Shown: in pieces, positions 1 to 11,357 of the stretch
Layout: each line of letters begins with the position of its first letter
Position numbering within the stretch: the stretch's first letter is position 1
Assembly (NCBI GenBank): GCA_014526335.1
Contig: JACTAT010000046.1
Location: forward strand, 229,954-293,953
DNA length: 64,000 nt
Direction: 5' to 3'
Source: Chrysaora quinquecirrha
Taxonomy: Eukaryota; Cnidaria; Scyphozoa; Semaeostomeae; Pelagiidae
Notes under the pieces: model-generated
Seen by the model: only the letters and a program-made list of their open reading frames with translations
Databases searched by the model: none
Told to the model about the DNA's origin: nothing
Program-made: the position numbers and the translations under genes

Positions 1-120
1 TCAAAAACAGCCTTGTTTGGGCTGGGCTTGCCCAAGTCGTCTTTGATAAAATGAAGAGTCTCCATGTTTGGGCCATAGTCATGTTCGGGATAAATGTCGG
101 GCAAAGAATCCGTTAACAAT

Positions 121-256
121 GGCGAGGGGCATTTCACTCAAGAAAAGGCGTACGAAATTCTAACTAAAACAAAAGGATTTCCAAGGAATTTTCGTGAAAA
201 CAAAAGTTTTCAAGCAAAAGTGTACAAGATTTTGAAGGAGGGCATCGCCCCTTGAA
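121..256. mobile_element. Short MITE, family with ends CGAGGGGCA..
   Basis: Starts GGCGAGGGGCATTTCACTC and ends in GGGCATCGCCCC, so the termini are imperfect inverted repeats. The body (AAAACAAAAGGATTTCCAAG) is shared with copies near 32330-32478 and 32748-32883. No coding potential. Confidence 0.5.
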
Positions 257-432
257 CAATGGGCTACCTACGAACTGGACAAAATAAGACATTAAATATG
301 CCATTTTCGAATTTTCAGCTGTAAATTACAGTAGCTCCAAATTGACCAACAATTTCCTCCGATGAGAGGCTTGCTATTCCCGATGGATGTGCTGTAGTCC
401 CCCTTAAATCCCATTAGCGCTATTACCACCCC

Positions 433-690
433 GGGTAATGTATGTGCAGTACAGTGGAGGATATTCAGTACGGTGAAAGGGATATCATTAGTAAGGTGGA
501 GGACATTCAGTATAGTGGAGGAGGAATATCATCAGTACAATAGCGAGGATATTCAGTACAGAGGAGGGATAACATCAGTACTGTGGAGAGTTTCAGTACT
601 GACTGTTCTGTACTGATGATATCCCTCCACAGTACTGAATATCCTCCACTGTACTGCACATTCTCCACTGTACTGCACATACATTACCCG
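433..690. repeat. Hairpin-forming inverted repeat with internal minisatellite
   Basis: The 27 bases from about 433 (starting GGGTAATGTATGTGCAG) return as an exact reverse complement ending at about 689. The interior is a degenerate minisatellite built on ATTCAGTAC and GTGGAGGATAT. The whole looks like a short palindromic MITE or fold-back unit. It lies upstream of the first visible exon of the fibrinogen-like gene, probably within its intron 1. Confidence 0.7.
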
Positions 691-739
691 CTTTCACCCG
701 GAACCACGTTTCTGAGTGATATATCATGATTTTTTTCAG

Positions 740-3168
740 TAAAATGTGGAGCCATCCAAATGACTTTATCTTGTGAAAACAATCCAGACATTAACCCTGT
801 CCAAAGTCAAACAGGATGCAACGTCACCTTACTTAAAGTTGCAGAAGATTTGAGAAGCGAGATTGCACAATTGAAAGATTCTTTGCACCAATTAAACCAG
901 GTAGGAAAGTTATCCATGCTTGGTTTTTGGGGATTGCTTTACGTAAGCATAACAGTTAAGAAAAATGCTGAATTTAAAGTTTCTTGATTTTTAGAAAAAA
1001 AGCAAATATAGTTTCTTATAAGCGGTTTCTTATAAAAAATGAGTGTAATGCCATTATGGTCAACCACATTGTCCTAAAAACACCTACCCGTAAATTTAAA
1101 AAAATCAACTCTCACACCATCCATTAGTCGAGCAAAAATGCTGCATTTAACTCAAACTTGTTTCTTCACAATTTCACAGCCTTTAGTTGGAAGAAGTTTT
1201 TGCAATTCCGGCAAATCCTGCCGACACATTAAAATGGCGAAACCTCAAGCAGACGATGGAGAATATTGGGTAGACATTGATCAGCCAAGAAAAGTATACT
1301 GTGATATGACAACTGATGGAGGTAAAAATTAATTTCTTATCAAGTATTTATCAATATCTCGAAGGTGGGGCCCACTCTTCGCAAGTGACCGGGCGAGGGT
1401 ATCGGGCATCGGGGTGTTAGAGACAAGCTATCTTTCAATAACTCAAAAAGATACCGAATTTATCGCGAGTAAAACCTTATGTTGAAATTTACAAAATCCA
1501 AAAGGAATACTGATTTTAAACACAAGATCGGAAGCAGCTGTGCATGCTCATAAGGGTTGACACAAGAGCAAGCAATTTTTTTGTTTAATCACGTCAGAGA
1601 GAGGGCAGTTAAGTAACCCCTATTTATGTGTACCTCCATCCAATTAAAGGTTGCTCATATTCATGCGTATAAGGATCCGAGAAGAATGGATGAGGAAAAT
1701 CGTTACGATCTTGACAAAATAAACTGAGACAAATATGATGGGCGAGACATGGAAACATCCCCTTTCCAATTTATATGTTGAGTCAATGTCAGATGCTCAT
1801 GCTTTGTAAATTACGTGCTTCAACGTTGATAAAAGAGGGAATGGGTTGCATATCAGAATTGCCTCACTTGTCTCAAAATTTTTGTCCAAGATTGTAGTTT
1901 ATGTAACTGTAGGCTTAAGATTAAGAAGGATTGCCATGATCTTCTCATATTTTAGAGATTGCGATCATCTTTTTTGGGTTCACTGAGAATCTGCGCCATT
2001 TGTTTGTCGCGAAAACATTAATTTTTCTGCAAAAGCGTTTAGTTTTTTTTAAGATCTGAGTAAATTTATCCTTCTTGGGGGGATGACATTGAGCTCTCAT
2101 TATTTTTTGGTTTCGAGGCCTGTCACTGCATTGCTTCTTGTCATATACACTCTTTTGTTCTATAAGAACAGTTTTATAAGAACATGAGCCTGGATTTTGC
2201 CCAGATTTTAAGAACAAATTAAGAACAAGCTAAGACTGGTCTTTTAAAAAGCCCTAAGAATATCAGCTAAATATGTAAGTAAGACAGTCAGAATGAACGT
2301 AAAAAGCAAGCAAACAAATAAATAGACAAGGATGCTGCATTATCACATAAACCTAGTACCATACCACCCCAGGCATTCATTGAAAAATACAGATATCTAA
2401 GTAACCAAGGAATTAAGAACAGATTAAGAACATTTCAGGCTCAAAAACGGCAAAATTTTAAGAACAGCCAGCCTCAATCAAATTTCCTGGTTCTTATAAA
2501 GAAAAAGAGTGTAAGCACCTACTCGAAGGTCTCCTAGATTAACCTCCCCATTGGGGCTATTGGCCTAGATAACGAAAGCTGGTGAAATACCTCACTTAGA
2601 ATTTTGTTCTCCCTAATTAGGTGGCTGGATGCTTGTATCAAATATAGTCAGTGAAACAACCCAAGGACAAGCATGGTCATTGGCTAATGACCTCGAAAAG
2701 ATCAGTGAATATTCAAGCAATTCACTTGGCCTATCCACAAGTGCTTTAGCTTCACTGCGAAATCATATCCATTTCGACCAGCTCCGATTTTTCTGTCACA
2801 AGAAAATCCCTGGAAGAACAGTAGACATCGCTACAAAGAACAACGCCGTCGGTGAAACAGTTGTGCGGTATTTTACTGGTCGTACTGGTCCTTTCCCGAC
2901 CGCATGTGGGTCCTATGACAAGATGGCAGATGACAATTCCTTATTGTCGCAGCACTGCAGTGAATGGGGTCGTGATGGTGGTGTATACAAAGTGAATAAA
3001 TGGGGCCACGATAGCATACCTAAATCAGATCGACTGTTCAATCATCCCGCATTTGCTTACGCCAAGTCCCATTGGATTGTTCCGTTCACAAAGGAAGGTC
3101 GTTGGGAATGCGATGACTACAAAGGCACAGTTTCAATTGGTGATACATGGAAGATTTTTGTTCGTTGA
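740..3168 (+). CDS. Secreted fibrinogen-related protein, copy 1 (5' partial)
   Basis: Three exons are visible: 740-900, 1180-1321 and 2621-3168, all with AG/GT borders and matching phases (1, 0, 1). Exon 740-900 encodes a short cysteine-containing stalk ending in a heptad-like LRSEIAQLKDSLHQLNQ, probably a coiled coil. Exon 1180-1321 carries SCRHI..DGEYWVDIDQ..VYCDMTTDGG, the typical opening of a fibrinogen C-terminal-like domain. The last exon begins GGWMLVSN, keeps the WECDD and GDTWKIFVR motifs, and ends at a TGA. The signal-peptide exon found in copy 2 is not seen before 740 and is probably left of the window. The domain lacks the full canonical calcium-binding half and resembles divergent fibrinogen-like proteins reported from coral skeletal matrix; that link is from memory of the family. 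Copy 2 lies on the opposite strand at 6880-11357. Confidence 0.75.
2148..2511. mobile_element. TA-flanked MITE, TTATAAGAA family
   Basis: Ends are CACTCTTTTGTTCTATAAGA and the approximate reverse complement finishing TTATAAAGAAAAAGAGTG. Both sides are flanked by TA, the Tc1/mariner-type target duplication. It sits in the intron between the second and third visible exons of the fibrinogen-like gene. No coding capacity. Confidence 0.6.
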
Positions 3169-4007
3169 ACTAATTAAATTTCACTGAAGAGAAACCAGAA
3201 CTACTTCGTATAATTCTATCCTTTTTGTTTTCGGAAGTACGAATATGTTACTGTATTTCAATAATCATTTCACTGTTGTTTTTTCCTTATTATCATGTTT
3301 AATCGAATGTTTCATGCCATTTCTTTTTGACACACAAACAAGTGGTTTTACTGGCTTATTAGTTATAACACTGTCACCACAACACCTGGCCCCCCCGATA
3401 GGTTTGGGGTGACGCGTTATGGAGCATTTTTGAGCGTTATTGCGTGAAAAGGCAAAATTTTGTGCGTGAACACGTGATTAGAGGTTTCTGCGTTTAGCGT
3501 GGTAAGCCATTTTTAATTAACGCGTTATTAAGTGAAAAATGTCTTTTTATGTGTATGAATACGTGAAATCGGTTTGTTCATGAACTGTTCATGACCATTA
3601 TGAAACGTTTTGGCGTTTCATTTTTTTGGCGTTATGGCGCGAAAAGAGCTAAAATTTGACAGGCCCCTCAGCACCCATTGAATGGGGGCACTATTGTACT
3701 AGGAGACAGTGAGAGAGATATTGAGATACGTGTGTATTTCATATATGTTTGGTTCGTCTTCTGATATATGGTGTTTTATTTTGCATTTGAAACATAGGGT
3801 GTAGGGGGTATATAGGTGTGGTGTGTCATGGTCTTGTTATTATGCCCAATGAAGTCGAACACAAGTCACAAAGGTTTTCTGTAAAGGGTTGTGCTTATTG
3901 AATCTTTCTTAAGTATTGTCATTGTGTCTAGGAAGGCGATTCGTTCTGTGGAGTGAGACATTTAAAATTTGATTGTGTCGTGTATGGAAGTCATATTATT
4001 GTAGAAG
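3169..4007. other. Non-coding spacer after fibrinogen-like copy 1
   Basis: No credible gene. Bases 3390-3640 contain a degenerate repeat built from GCGTTATTGCGTGAAAA-like words in both spacings. The rest is AT-rich sequence leading into the Penelope remnant. Confidence 0.5.
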
Positions 4008-4730
4008 TCATTTAGTTTTTATATAATGTGTCCAGATGGCGATTATGAAGTGTAGCATTTGATCTATGTGTCTAATTGGAAGGGGGTTGTTTTCACTATA
4101 GTGATCTATTAGAGCATCTGGACAATATTCAATCCCCTCATCATTTGGGATATTGGTGTATAGTGACTTAACGTCAAAGGTAATCAGTAAAGAACCTGGC
4201 TTGATCTTGCCATCGTATGTTTTCAGTATTCTTAGGAAATGTGTTGTGTCTTTAATGTAGGAAGGAATTTCCTTTACTATTGGGTTTAGGTAGTGATCGA
4301 TATATCGAGAGAGTTTGGACTTTGGGTGTGAGTTACATCCTGATATGATAGGTCTCCCTGGATTACCAGGTTTGTGTATTTCTGGCAGCATATAGAATAT
4401 TGGTGCTCTTGTATCTGCATTGGGGGCTAGAAATTGAAATAGTGTTTCGTACATTATCTGACGTCTATTTAGCTCGGTGGTAAAAGTAAATGTTGCGATT
4501 TCGACGCTTAAGTCGCCTATTGGATCATAGTCATAAGATTGGATTATGTTTTAGTTTTTGGTAGCAGTTGGTGTAATTTAGTTAGCGGTAAGCTTGGTGT
4601 ATGTAATCTGTGCAGTCGAGGAGGACCAATTTTCCCCCTTTATCAGCCCGCTTTAGGATAACGTCTTGTAAAGACGGGAGTTCGGTGAGGGCTTGTCTCT
4701 TCTTTAGAAAGGTAGTCTTCGGAGAAGTCA
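4008..4730 (-). pseudogene. Penelope-like retroelement reverse transcriptase, broken
   Basis: Read on the minus strand, 4008-4454 is an open stretch of about 148 codons with hallmark Penelope-like RT motifs: YMLPEIHKPGNPGRPIISG, then FDVKSLYTNIPNDEG (the block A region). Upstream, at about 4575-4720, a separate frame gives KRADKGGKLVLLDCTDYIHQ, the ADKGG motif that precedes the RT palm in these elements. A stop and a frame change separate the two parts. The YxDD region and the GIY-YIG endonuclease are missing, so this is a dead 5'-and-3'-truncated copy. Confidence 0.75.
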
Positions 4731-4992
4731 TTCTCAAAGAAAAATGTAGAAAATTGGAACTTCTATCATTAGAAAAAGAATTTATACATAAAAGTTATCA
4801 GTGCCTTTCATACAATTCCCGTTTGCTGTTCCCGACCCTGTTCCTCATTTCCATTCCCGTTCCCATTCCCGTTCCATATTTTAGTAATCACTTCGAGCCG
4901 GAACCTTTTAAAAAGGAAAGAAAATGTTCCTTTTCCTCTTGAACTGAACAAAAAAGAATTCAACGCAGTTGAAGACTCAAACAGAACTCAAG

Positions 4993-5850
4993 ATGTGCTG
5001 GCGTTGGTTCTTAGTATTATCCTTGTATTTTCTTCTCAGTGATGTTTTTCAACATGGAGAAGCAACAAGCCCAACAATATCGCTAGACGATATCCAGCGA
5101 GTCAAGATTTCCTTGCAACGGGCACTCGGAGAGACAAATACCCCTGATGAGTTAAACAAATGGATTGCAATACTTCAAGAACATATGTACATCCTTGACT
5201 GTTTACCTACAAAGAAGATCAGCTCTAAATGCCATGAATCGCCATCATTCTGCCCTGTGCCACAATTAAAGTTGCTTGGAAAACCATTAAAAATCAAACT
5301 TGGCATCTGCAAACATCCATGGACAATAATCATTCATCTTGAGCTGCCTAGATTACCATGGTATGCAAGAGCAAGGTTCGGTCCTGTTGTCATACCTGTA
5401 AAGACATACAACAACGAAGGGGTAACGAAAATCAACTCAGAAACTAGCGGAAAGGCAAGCATATTGGGAATATTTAATGTCTTTAAAGCAACTCTAAAGA
5501 TCAATGCTATAGTACGTTGGGATTGTACAAGACCCGTTGATAACGTGCGTGCAAGGGTACTCTACAATGTTGGTTATAACGACGGAAAGCGTGGTACAGA
5601 ATACAATAAACTGTATTACAAACTTCATATCAGAATTGAGCTTAAAAAGAAACGATTTCCTTGTTTCTGTTATCGCTGCACACGATGTGAAGACCTGATA
5701 AAGGAAGAGGGAATAATTGGTGAAGGGCCTAGATCTTGCATAACTGATACACAAAAGCACTATTACCCTGTGCTTAGAAGCTTGTTCCCGAATCGAAACA
5801 TTTTCAGGAGGCCCCGTGTCTATTTCCGTGACTATTTCCGTCGTGGCTAG
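4993..5850 (+). CDS. Secreted cysteine-containing protein, unrecognised
   Basis: A single uninterrupted open frame of 285 residues from the first ATG at 4993; the frame is open back to 4969 but without an ATG. Residues 1-28 form a clear signal peptide (MCWRWFLVLSLYFLLSDVFQ then HGEAT). The mature part has about ten cysteines, an even number fitting disulphides, including a tight cluster CFCYRCTRC, and a basic aromatic tail ending RVYFRDYFRRG. No transmembrane segment follows the signal. I do not recognise the family. It lies between two tail-to-tail fibrinogen-like genes and right next to Penelope debris. The lack of introns among multi-exon neighbours could mean a retrocopy or simply a single-exon secreted effector or matrix protein. 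Confidence 0.6.
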   Translation: MCWRWFLVLSLYFLLSDVFQHGEATSPTISLDDIQRVKISLQRALGETNTPDELNKWIAILQEHMYILDCLPTKKISSKCHESPSFCPVPQLKLLGKPLKIKLGICKHPWTIIIHLELPRLPWYARARFGPVVIPVKTYNNEGVTKINSETSGKASILGIFNVFKATLKINAIVRWDCTRPVDNVRARVLYNVGYNDGKRGTEYNKLYYKLHIRIELKKKRFPCFCYRCTRCEDLIKEEGIIGEGPRSCITDTQKHYYPVLRSLFPNRNIFRRPRVYFRDYFRRG

Positions 5851-6879
5851 ATGTTCATTGAGCCTTTATGTAGATAGCGTGAATAGCGGCACAGAATGAG
5901 CAATGCGATCCTCGCGTAGCGGTTAGTTTATTAGTATGATAACATGATAACTCATTTGTGATATGGTCATGGAATGTGTATATACTGCCATTCAATGGCA
6001 TTCTCTTGGCCTTCTTCAGGCATTAAGGTGAAGTGACAAGATGGATTAGGTAGGACATCATATATCATCGACCTAAAAATATAGGACAATTTTAGCTTGA
6101 TATCCGAATGGTATCCGAAGAGGTTGTTAATGGAGGGTCGAAGGGGTTTCAATGCAACTCATATTTGTGATTTTATCTCTTCCACAGACAGCAAAAACAT
6201 AACATTCAGATCAGCGATAAGCACAGCCTGCTAGAACTGCTAAACCTTGAGCCATGCTCTATTTCTGGCAGTTACTTTAAACCCTTCTTAATGAACTTAC
6301 ACCCTGATTATGGTACACTACACAACTCAATTCCTTACATCAGAATCTAAACAGGCTATATTCCAAAACTTAGGTTCTTAACCCTAATCCTACCGGGGGG
6401 GGGGGTGGAATCGCCCAATTTACCAACATTACTCGTTATACATTAGCCAATGCCTGTACCAAGTTTGATTGCTCTAGCTGCACTGGAAGGCAATTTCTGG
6501 AGGGGGTTTAAACACCCCCCCCCGGCTATGTAAGATCAAAAAAAGCCCGGTAGGATTACTGTAAGGTTAAGCGCGGGGTTCTACTGTATAAAAATGTGTT
6601 CTAGAATATATAAACACAAGATGCTGACGTCTACAACAATAGCTGCAAATCAGAAATACTATGAAAGTTATTTCTTTGGCTTTCTCTCTAATTTTAATTT
6701 CCGATTGGATCTATATCTACTTTATCTGTTAGCTTCATTATTCTAGCGACCAAAATGAAAACAGGGACAAAAACCTAATAAAAGACCCATTCTATCCTTC
6801 TGCACATCATCAAAAGTTTTTTTTTGGAAATTCTGGAGATACGAAAATAATCTCAATTTCTTCCTCCATCAATTTTAAA
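5851..6879. other. Non-coding spacer with a palindromic MITE
   Basis: No gene recognised. It contains the TAATCCTACCGGG element at 6388-6558 and otherwise AT-rich unique-looking sequence. Confidence 0.5.
6388..6558. mobile_element. Palindromic MITE with TAATCCTACCGGG ends
   Basis: Left end TAATCCTACCGGG near 6388 pairs with CCCGGTAGGATTA ending near 6558. The interior carries G-runs at the left (GGGGGGGGGG) and C-runs at the right, extending the stem. Confidence 0.6.
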
Positions 6880-9800
6880 TTAACGGACAAAAATCTTCCA
6901 TGTATCACCGACTGAAATTGTGCCGTGGTAGTCATCGCATTCCCAACGACCTCCTTTTGTGAATGGAAGGAGCCAATGATAATTGTCTCGGACGAATGCG
7001 ACATGATCAAACAATCGGTTTTGTTTAGGTATGCTATCAAAGCTCCATTTATTCACTTTGAATACACCACCATCACGACCCCATTGACTGCAATGCTGCG
7101 ACAATAAGGAATTGTCATCTGCCATCTTGTCATAAGACCCACATGCAACTGGGAGTGTATCAGTACGACCAATAAAATACCGCACAACCGTTTCACCGAC
7201 GGCGTTGTTCTTTGTAGCGATGTCTATTGTTCTGCCAGGGACTTTCTTACGACAGAAAAATCGAAGCTGGTCGAAATGAACATGATTTCGCAGTGAACCT
7301 AAAGCATTGGTGGATAGGCCAAGAGAATTGCTTGAATATTCACTGATCTTTTTGAAGTCATTAGCCAGTGACCATGCCTGTCCTTGGGTTGTTTCACTGA
7401 CTATATTTGATACGAGCATCCAACCACCTAAAATAGAAAGCTCTTGCTGTTTAACATTTCTATCACAGCCACCCTAGACAGTTAATAGACATCTAGGTGA
7501 TTTTCTCGTAAGGAAGATGACCCATTAAGTTTTTTAGAAAGAAGGGAGCAGAGGTGCACAAAAGGCTGGCAGGATTTACTTCCAGTCATTCTTCGGCAGG
7601 AGAATGGATAATAAAGAAATGGAATAATCATTTCAATCACACTTCACAGCTAGGATAAGTGAATCCCAGGAACGGAATCTGAAATTGAATCGCTTGTTTA
7701 AGGAATGCAGTCAATCCTAAGGGATACCGTAATAAATGACTGTTTAAACACCCTGGGCGTTTATACGGGAGGGCGTTTATATGGGAGATTGTCTATAAAC
7801 AAAGTCTCAACTTTAATAGTTTTGACATGACATGACATGACACACAGGATTTCGTTCTTTGCTGTTGTCTCAACCATTTCGCACATACAGCTTCAAAGCT
7901 TCAAAGGAAATTTCGATTTTGTTTCAGCTAGGGGTTTAAAATCAATATTCAGTTTATTGTTTGTGAATATAGAAAAACAATTTTCAGAGAAAATAAATAG
8001 ACTATATCATATCGCACTTGACTCACCTCCATCAGTTGTCATATCACAGTAAACTTTTCTTGGTTGATCAATGTCGACCCAATATTCTCCGTCGTCTGCT
8101 TGAGGATTCGTCTTTTTGATATGCCGGCACGATTTACCGGAGTTGCAAAAACTTGTTCCAACTGCAGCCTTGAAACAAATGAAAACAATATTGCAGAATC
8201 AAATAAGATGGAGTTTCTTCCGACTCAGCCAAGCTATATTGGATGATAAACCAAAGCTAATCAACTATGAGCTAACATATTTGTCACAAATGGCAGACAC
8301 TAGGATCGATTTCTTCACAAGCTAGGGAAGACTAAAGGCCTCAATAAAATCGTCGAGTAATTCTCAAACGCAAACAGCTATAGGCTCTCCTTCCATTTGA
8401 CTATGTTTCCCACCTAGGGTCCCGGTCCCACTGGGTCCAACTTAAGGTCCCAGGTCCCGCTTTTCCGGTATGCCATGTTCGGGCTATGGTGAGCATTCTT
8501 CAGTACCATGCATATATTTGCCACCATGTTGCCACGTATGGCAAACATAAGGATAGATCTTTCCACAAGTGGCATGCCATTTCGAACCTGGACTATTTGG
8601 CCAGAGTGCCAGCCACATTTCAGCTGAGGCAAAGCTCTCGACAATTGAGCTAATCTATGTGAGGCGTATTAGTAAACTTGCTGGTTTCCATAGGGGTGTT
8701 TGATGGGGTTTGATATTAGATTAAAATGTCTGATATGAACTGTTATTGTCTTTGAGTTATACACGCAGTTTTTTCATAAGAAACCGCTTATAAGCAACCA
8801 AGATGTAGAAGGCCTGAAAGTTTAAGCAACGTATAGTACCACAGGAAAAAACCTAAGCAACTTTTTAAATTTTTTATAATTAATATCACTGCCAGCAATC
8901 AAGCATTGATCAGAATAGAAGCTATTTCCATTCATTTGTCGTCAAAACTCACATATCAACGGAGTGTTTCTCGTTAAGTGAGGCATTTAATTGAGGTGTT
9001 TCCGTTTAACTTTCAATACAAAGTCTCTAATGGTAACAATATCAGCAGGGAGAAATGATTCCAGTCATTTCATGTGCAAAGATACAGTTAAAATTAAGCA
9101 ACTATTAAACAACTTTTGCTACTAAAAGGTGGCCATAAAAGGTCCAAAAATAAGCAACTTTTGGAACTAGGGCCGAGCGAAGTTGCTTATAAAAAACTGC
9201 GTGTACAGCACTTCAGGATAGCAAAAGAGTGGAAGCATTTTGGCTTTAGACATGCTTAAAAAGCTTCTTTCGTCTGAAAACCCGAAGAGTACATACGTAA
9301 TTAGACCCGAAACCATTCACTTGGGCGGAACATATACCAAGATGCGGATCGAAAGAGGGGTGAACCATTGCGAGGTGAAGCAGGGTATGTACTTTGTTTT
9401 GAACACTAATCATAGCCCGCGGGACGAGTGGAACGTTTTCCGACTACACAAAACCGGCTCTCTGGTTTTGGTGAGGGCAAATAGCATCATACATACCTAG
9501 CTTCATTATTCTAATTGGTTCATTTCGATCCGTATCTGGGTTTATAAATGTGCCTTTGTTAATCGTTTCCGTCTTTTTCAGATCGCAAGGATAAGCCCTG
9601 TATGTCCAAAGATGTTTCCTTCCGATATTGAAAATTTCAAATACTCAAATTTAGAAAAAAAAAATGCCGAGATGAAATATCGCAAACCCAAAGAGATAAT
9701 TTTTACCTGGTTTTTCTGTCCTAACAGGCCTTTTAGCTCTTCAATCTCGCTTCTCAGATTTTTTGTAACATTCAGCAGTGCTTTAATTCCATCATTTGCA

Positions 9801-11357
9801 ACTTTGCATGCTGGCTGAACAGGCTTCATTCCCGAATCTTTTTCACACGACAATGTCATGTGAATCGCTTCATTTTGCACTGCAAAGTAATAGTAAGATA
9901 ACTTAATTTCGAACCAGATTTATAAGAGGCGTTAAGCCCTGAAGCCTATAGCCATAACAAAGAGCCAAAAGGTTGCCGCAACCATTGCCCATGGCATGTC
10001 GCAACCATTTGAACTTAAATGGGAAACACTTCTCCCGGTACTGCTGGCAGCAAGAAACCTTGATGGTTGCAGTACCGTAAAGACTTGGGAAAAGTTGAGT
10101 TATTTCACATTTTCTCGATCCTCAGACAAGATTGTTGTGAATTTGGGGCGCGATTTGGGGCTTGAACTCACCAAGAAAATAAGGACCAGAATAATATTTT
10201 AAGCGTATGTATATTCAGCAATTAACAAAACATAAGAAACTATATACAAGAATTCCCTAGGTGATACTTTCCATTTTTGCGTGTTGTCTCTTACTAATAC
10301 GCTTACCAACTGTCTACGAACTCTGCTCAAAACGGACGAATGTTTCGAGAATCGTCACCATGGGACAAAACGTGACCAGCACGTTGGAACGGGGAGGACT
10401 GGGAACCAAGGAACACCCAAAGGCGGTGACACTTCTCAACAAAGATGATTGCGGAAGTTTCCATTTAAGTCGGGGTACACGGCAGATGGCAGCAGACTGC
10501 CACCGGCAACCTTACGTCTATATGAAAACTTGAAACTAAGAACAAATTTTTTTCTGAGCTCAAGTATCTTCTGCAATCAAATAATCAATATGGCAAACTT
10601 TTCAGGAGGGGCCCCAAGAGGCACGTCTGGTACAACTACAACGTTTTTGTAACATAAATTTACAGAAATAATGTTTGGAGTATAAAATAATGGCACCTAG
10701 CCCACCTAGCATTAGATATGTACCGCAATATAATTGTTATTTTTATAAGAAACCTTTTATAAGGGAATCAAGTAACCTTACTATACCTTAACTGAAATTT
10801 AAGAAACTTCATCCGTGTTGAAACTTCAACAAAAAATCTTTATGTGCTTCTTAAATAGGTATAATATAACTAATTGTTATGTTTATTTTAATTTTCTTGA
10901 TTCTTACGACTCAAAACCATGACAAGAAATCGAATGCAAAATCGAATCGTTTGGCTATCTAGCGAGCGAGTCGAGTGATGTTTGATTTCCATCAAAAAGT
11001 CAAGTGAAAAAGGCGTTGTCGATTGAAAATCGAATCGTTACGCCACCTTTTCGAGTGAGTCGGGTGTCTTTCCATGGGAAGTTGCAGAGAGAAAAATCGG
11101 GTGAAAAATCGAACAAAAAAAACGAAACGTTTTGCCATGCATGCTCGATTCTCGCTCGATTTTGATTTTCAGTGAATGACAAACGCTTTTTTTTTGAAAG
11201 TTAAGAAACTCTTAAGGCACTTTTGCTAAAAAAAGTGCCAAGATTTTAGGAGCTTCACTTCAGGGACAAAAGTTTCTTATAAAAGTGAGTTTATACCTGT
11301 GCTTACGCTAAGGCAAGTAACCACAATGATGACCAGAAATCGTGCAGTTGTTCCCAT
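6880..11357 (-). CDS. Secreted fibrinogen-related protein, copy 2 (complete)
   Basis: Four exons on the minus strand: 11297-11357, 9707-9879, 8027-8168 and 6880-7427, totalling 924 nt and encoding 307 residues with phases 1, 0, 1. Exon 1 encodes the signal peptide MGTTARFLVIIVVTCLSVST. Exon 2 gives a stalk with LRSEIEELKGLLGQKNQ, a likely coiled coil. Exon 3 has SFCNSGKSCRHI..DGEYWVDIDQ..VYCDMTTDGG, opening the fibrinogen-like domain. Exon 4 begins GGWMLVSN and ends GDTWKIFVR. Exon lengths 142 and 548 equal those of copy 1, and the last exon differs at roughly 32 of 179 residues, so the two are recent duplicates in tail-to-tail orientation. Likely secreted, oligomeric by the coil, and carbohydrate- or matrix-binding; that role is inferred. 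Confidence 0.85.
8400..8650 (-). mobile_element. Degenerate tRNA-derived SINE (family A)
   Basis: Shares with the copies at 25145, 50430, 59690 and 62860 the words CCACAAGTGGCATGCC, TTCGAACCTGGACT and GCATATATTTG. The reverse complement holds the B-box-like AGTCCAGGTTCGAA. Diverged; lies upstream of exon 3 of fibrinogen-like copy 2, in its intron 2. Confidence 0.45.
8762..9203. mobile_element. TA-flanked MITE with CACGCAGTTTTTT ends
   Basis: Begins CACGCAGTTTTTTCATAAG and ends CTTATAAAAAACTGCGTG, flanked by TA on both sides. Same TTATAAG-type subterminal core as the copies at 2148, 10730 and 63092. In intron 2 of fibrinogen-like copy 2. Confidence 0.7.
10730..11295. mobile_element. TTATAAGAA-family MITE abutting a splice donor
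   Basis: Left end reads ATTTTTATAAGAAACC; right end reads GTTTCTTATAAAAGTGAG then TTTATAC. On the minus strand the right terminus begins only a few bases inside intron 1 of fibrinogen-like copy 2, right after the donor GT. The interior holds diverged CGAATCG-rich sequence with no coding potential. Confidence 0.55.

Noticed and set aside
9240..9500. 86-codon frame as a small gene
   Set aside because: Part of it belongs to a dispersed repeat, and it lies in an intron of fibrinogen-like copy 2 without splice or domain support.
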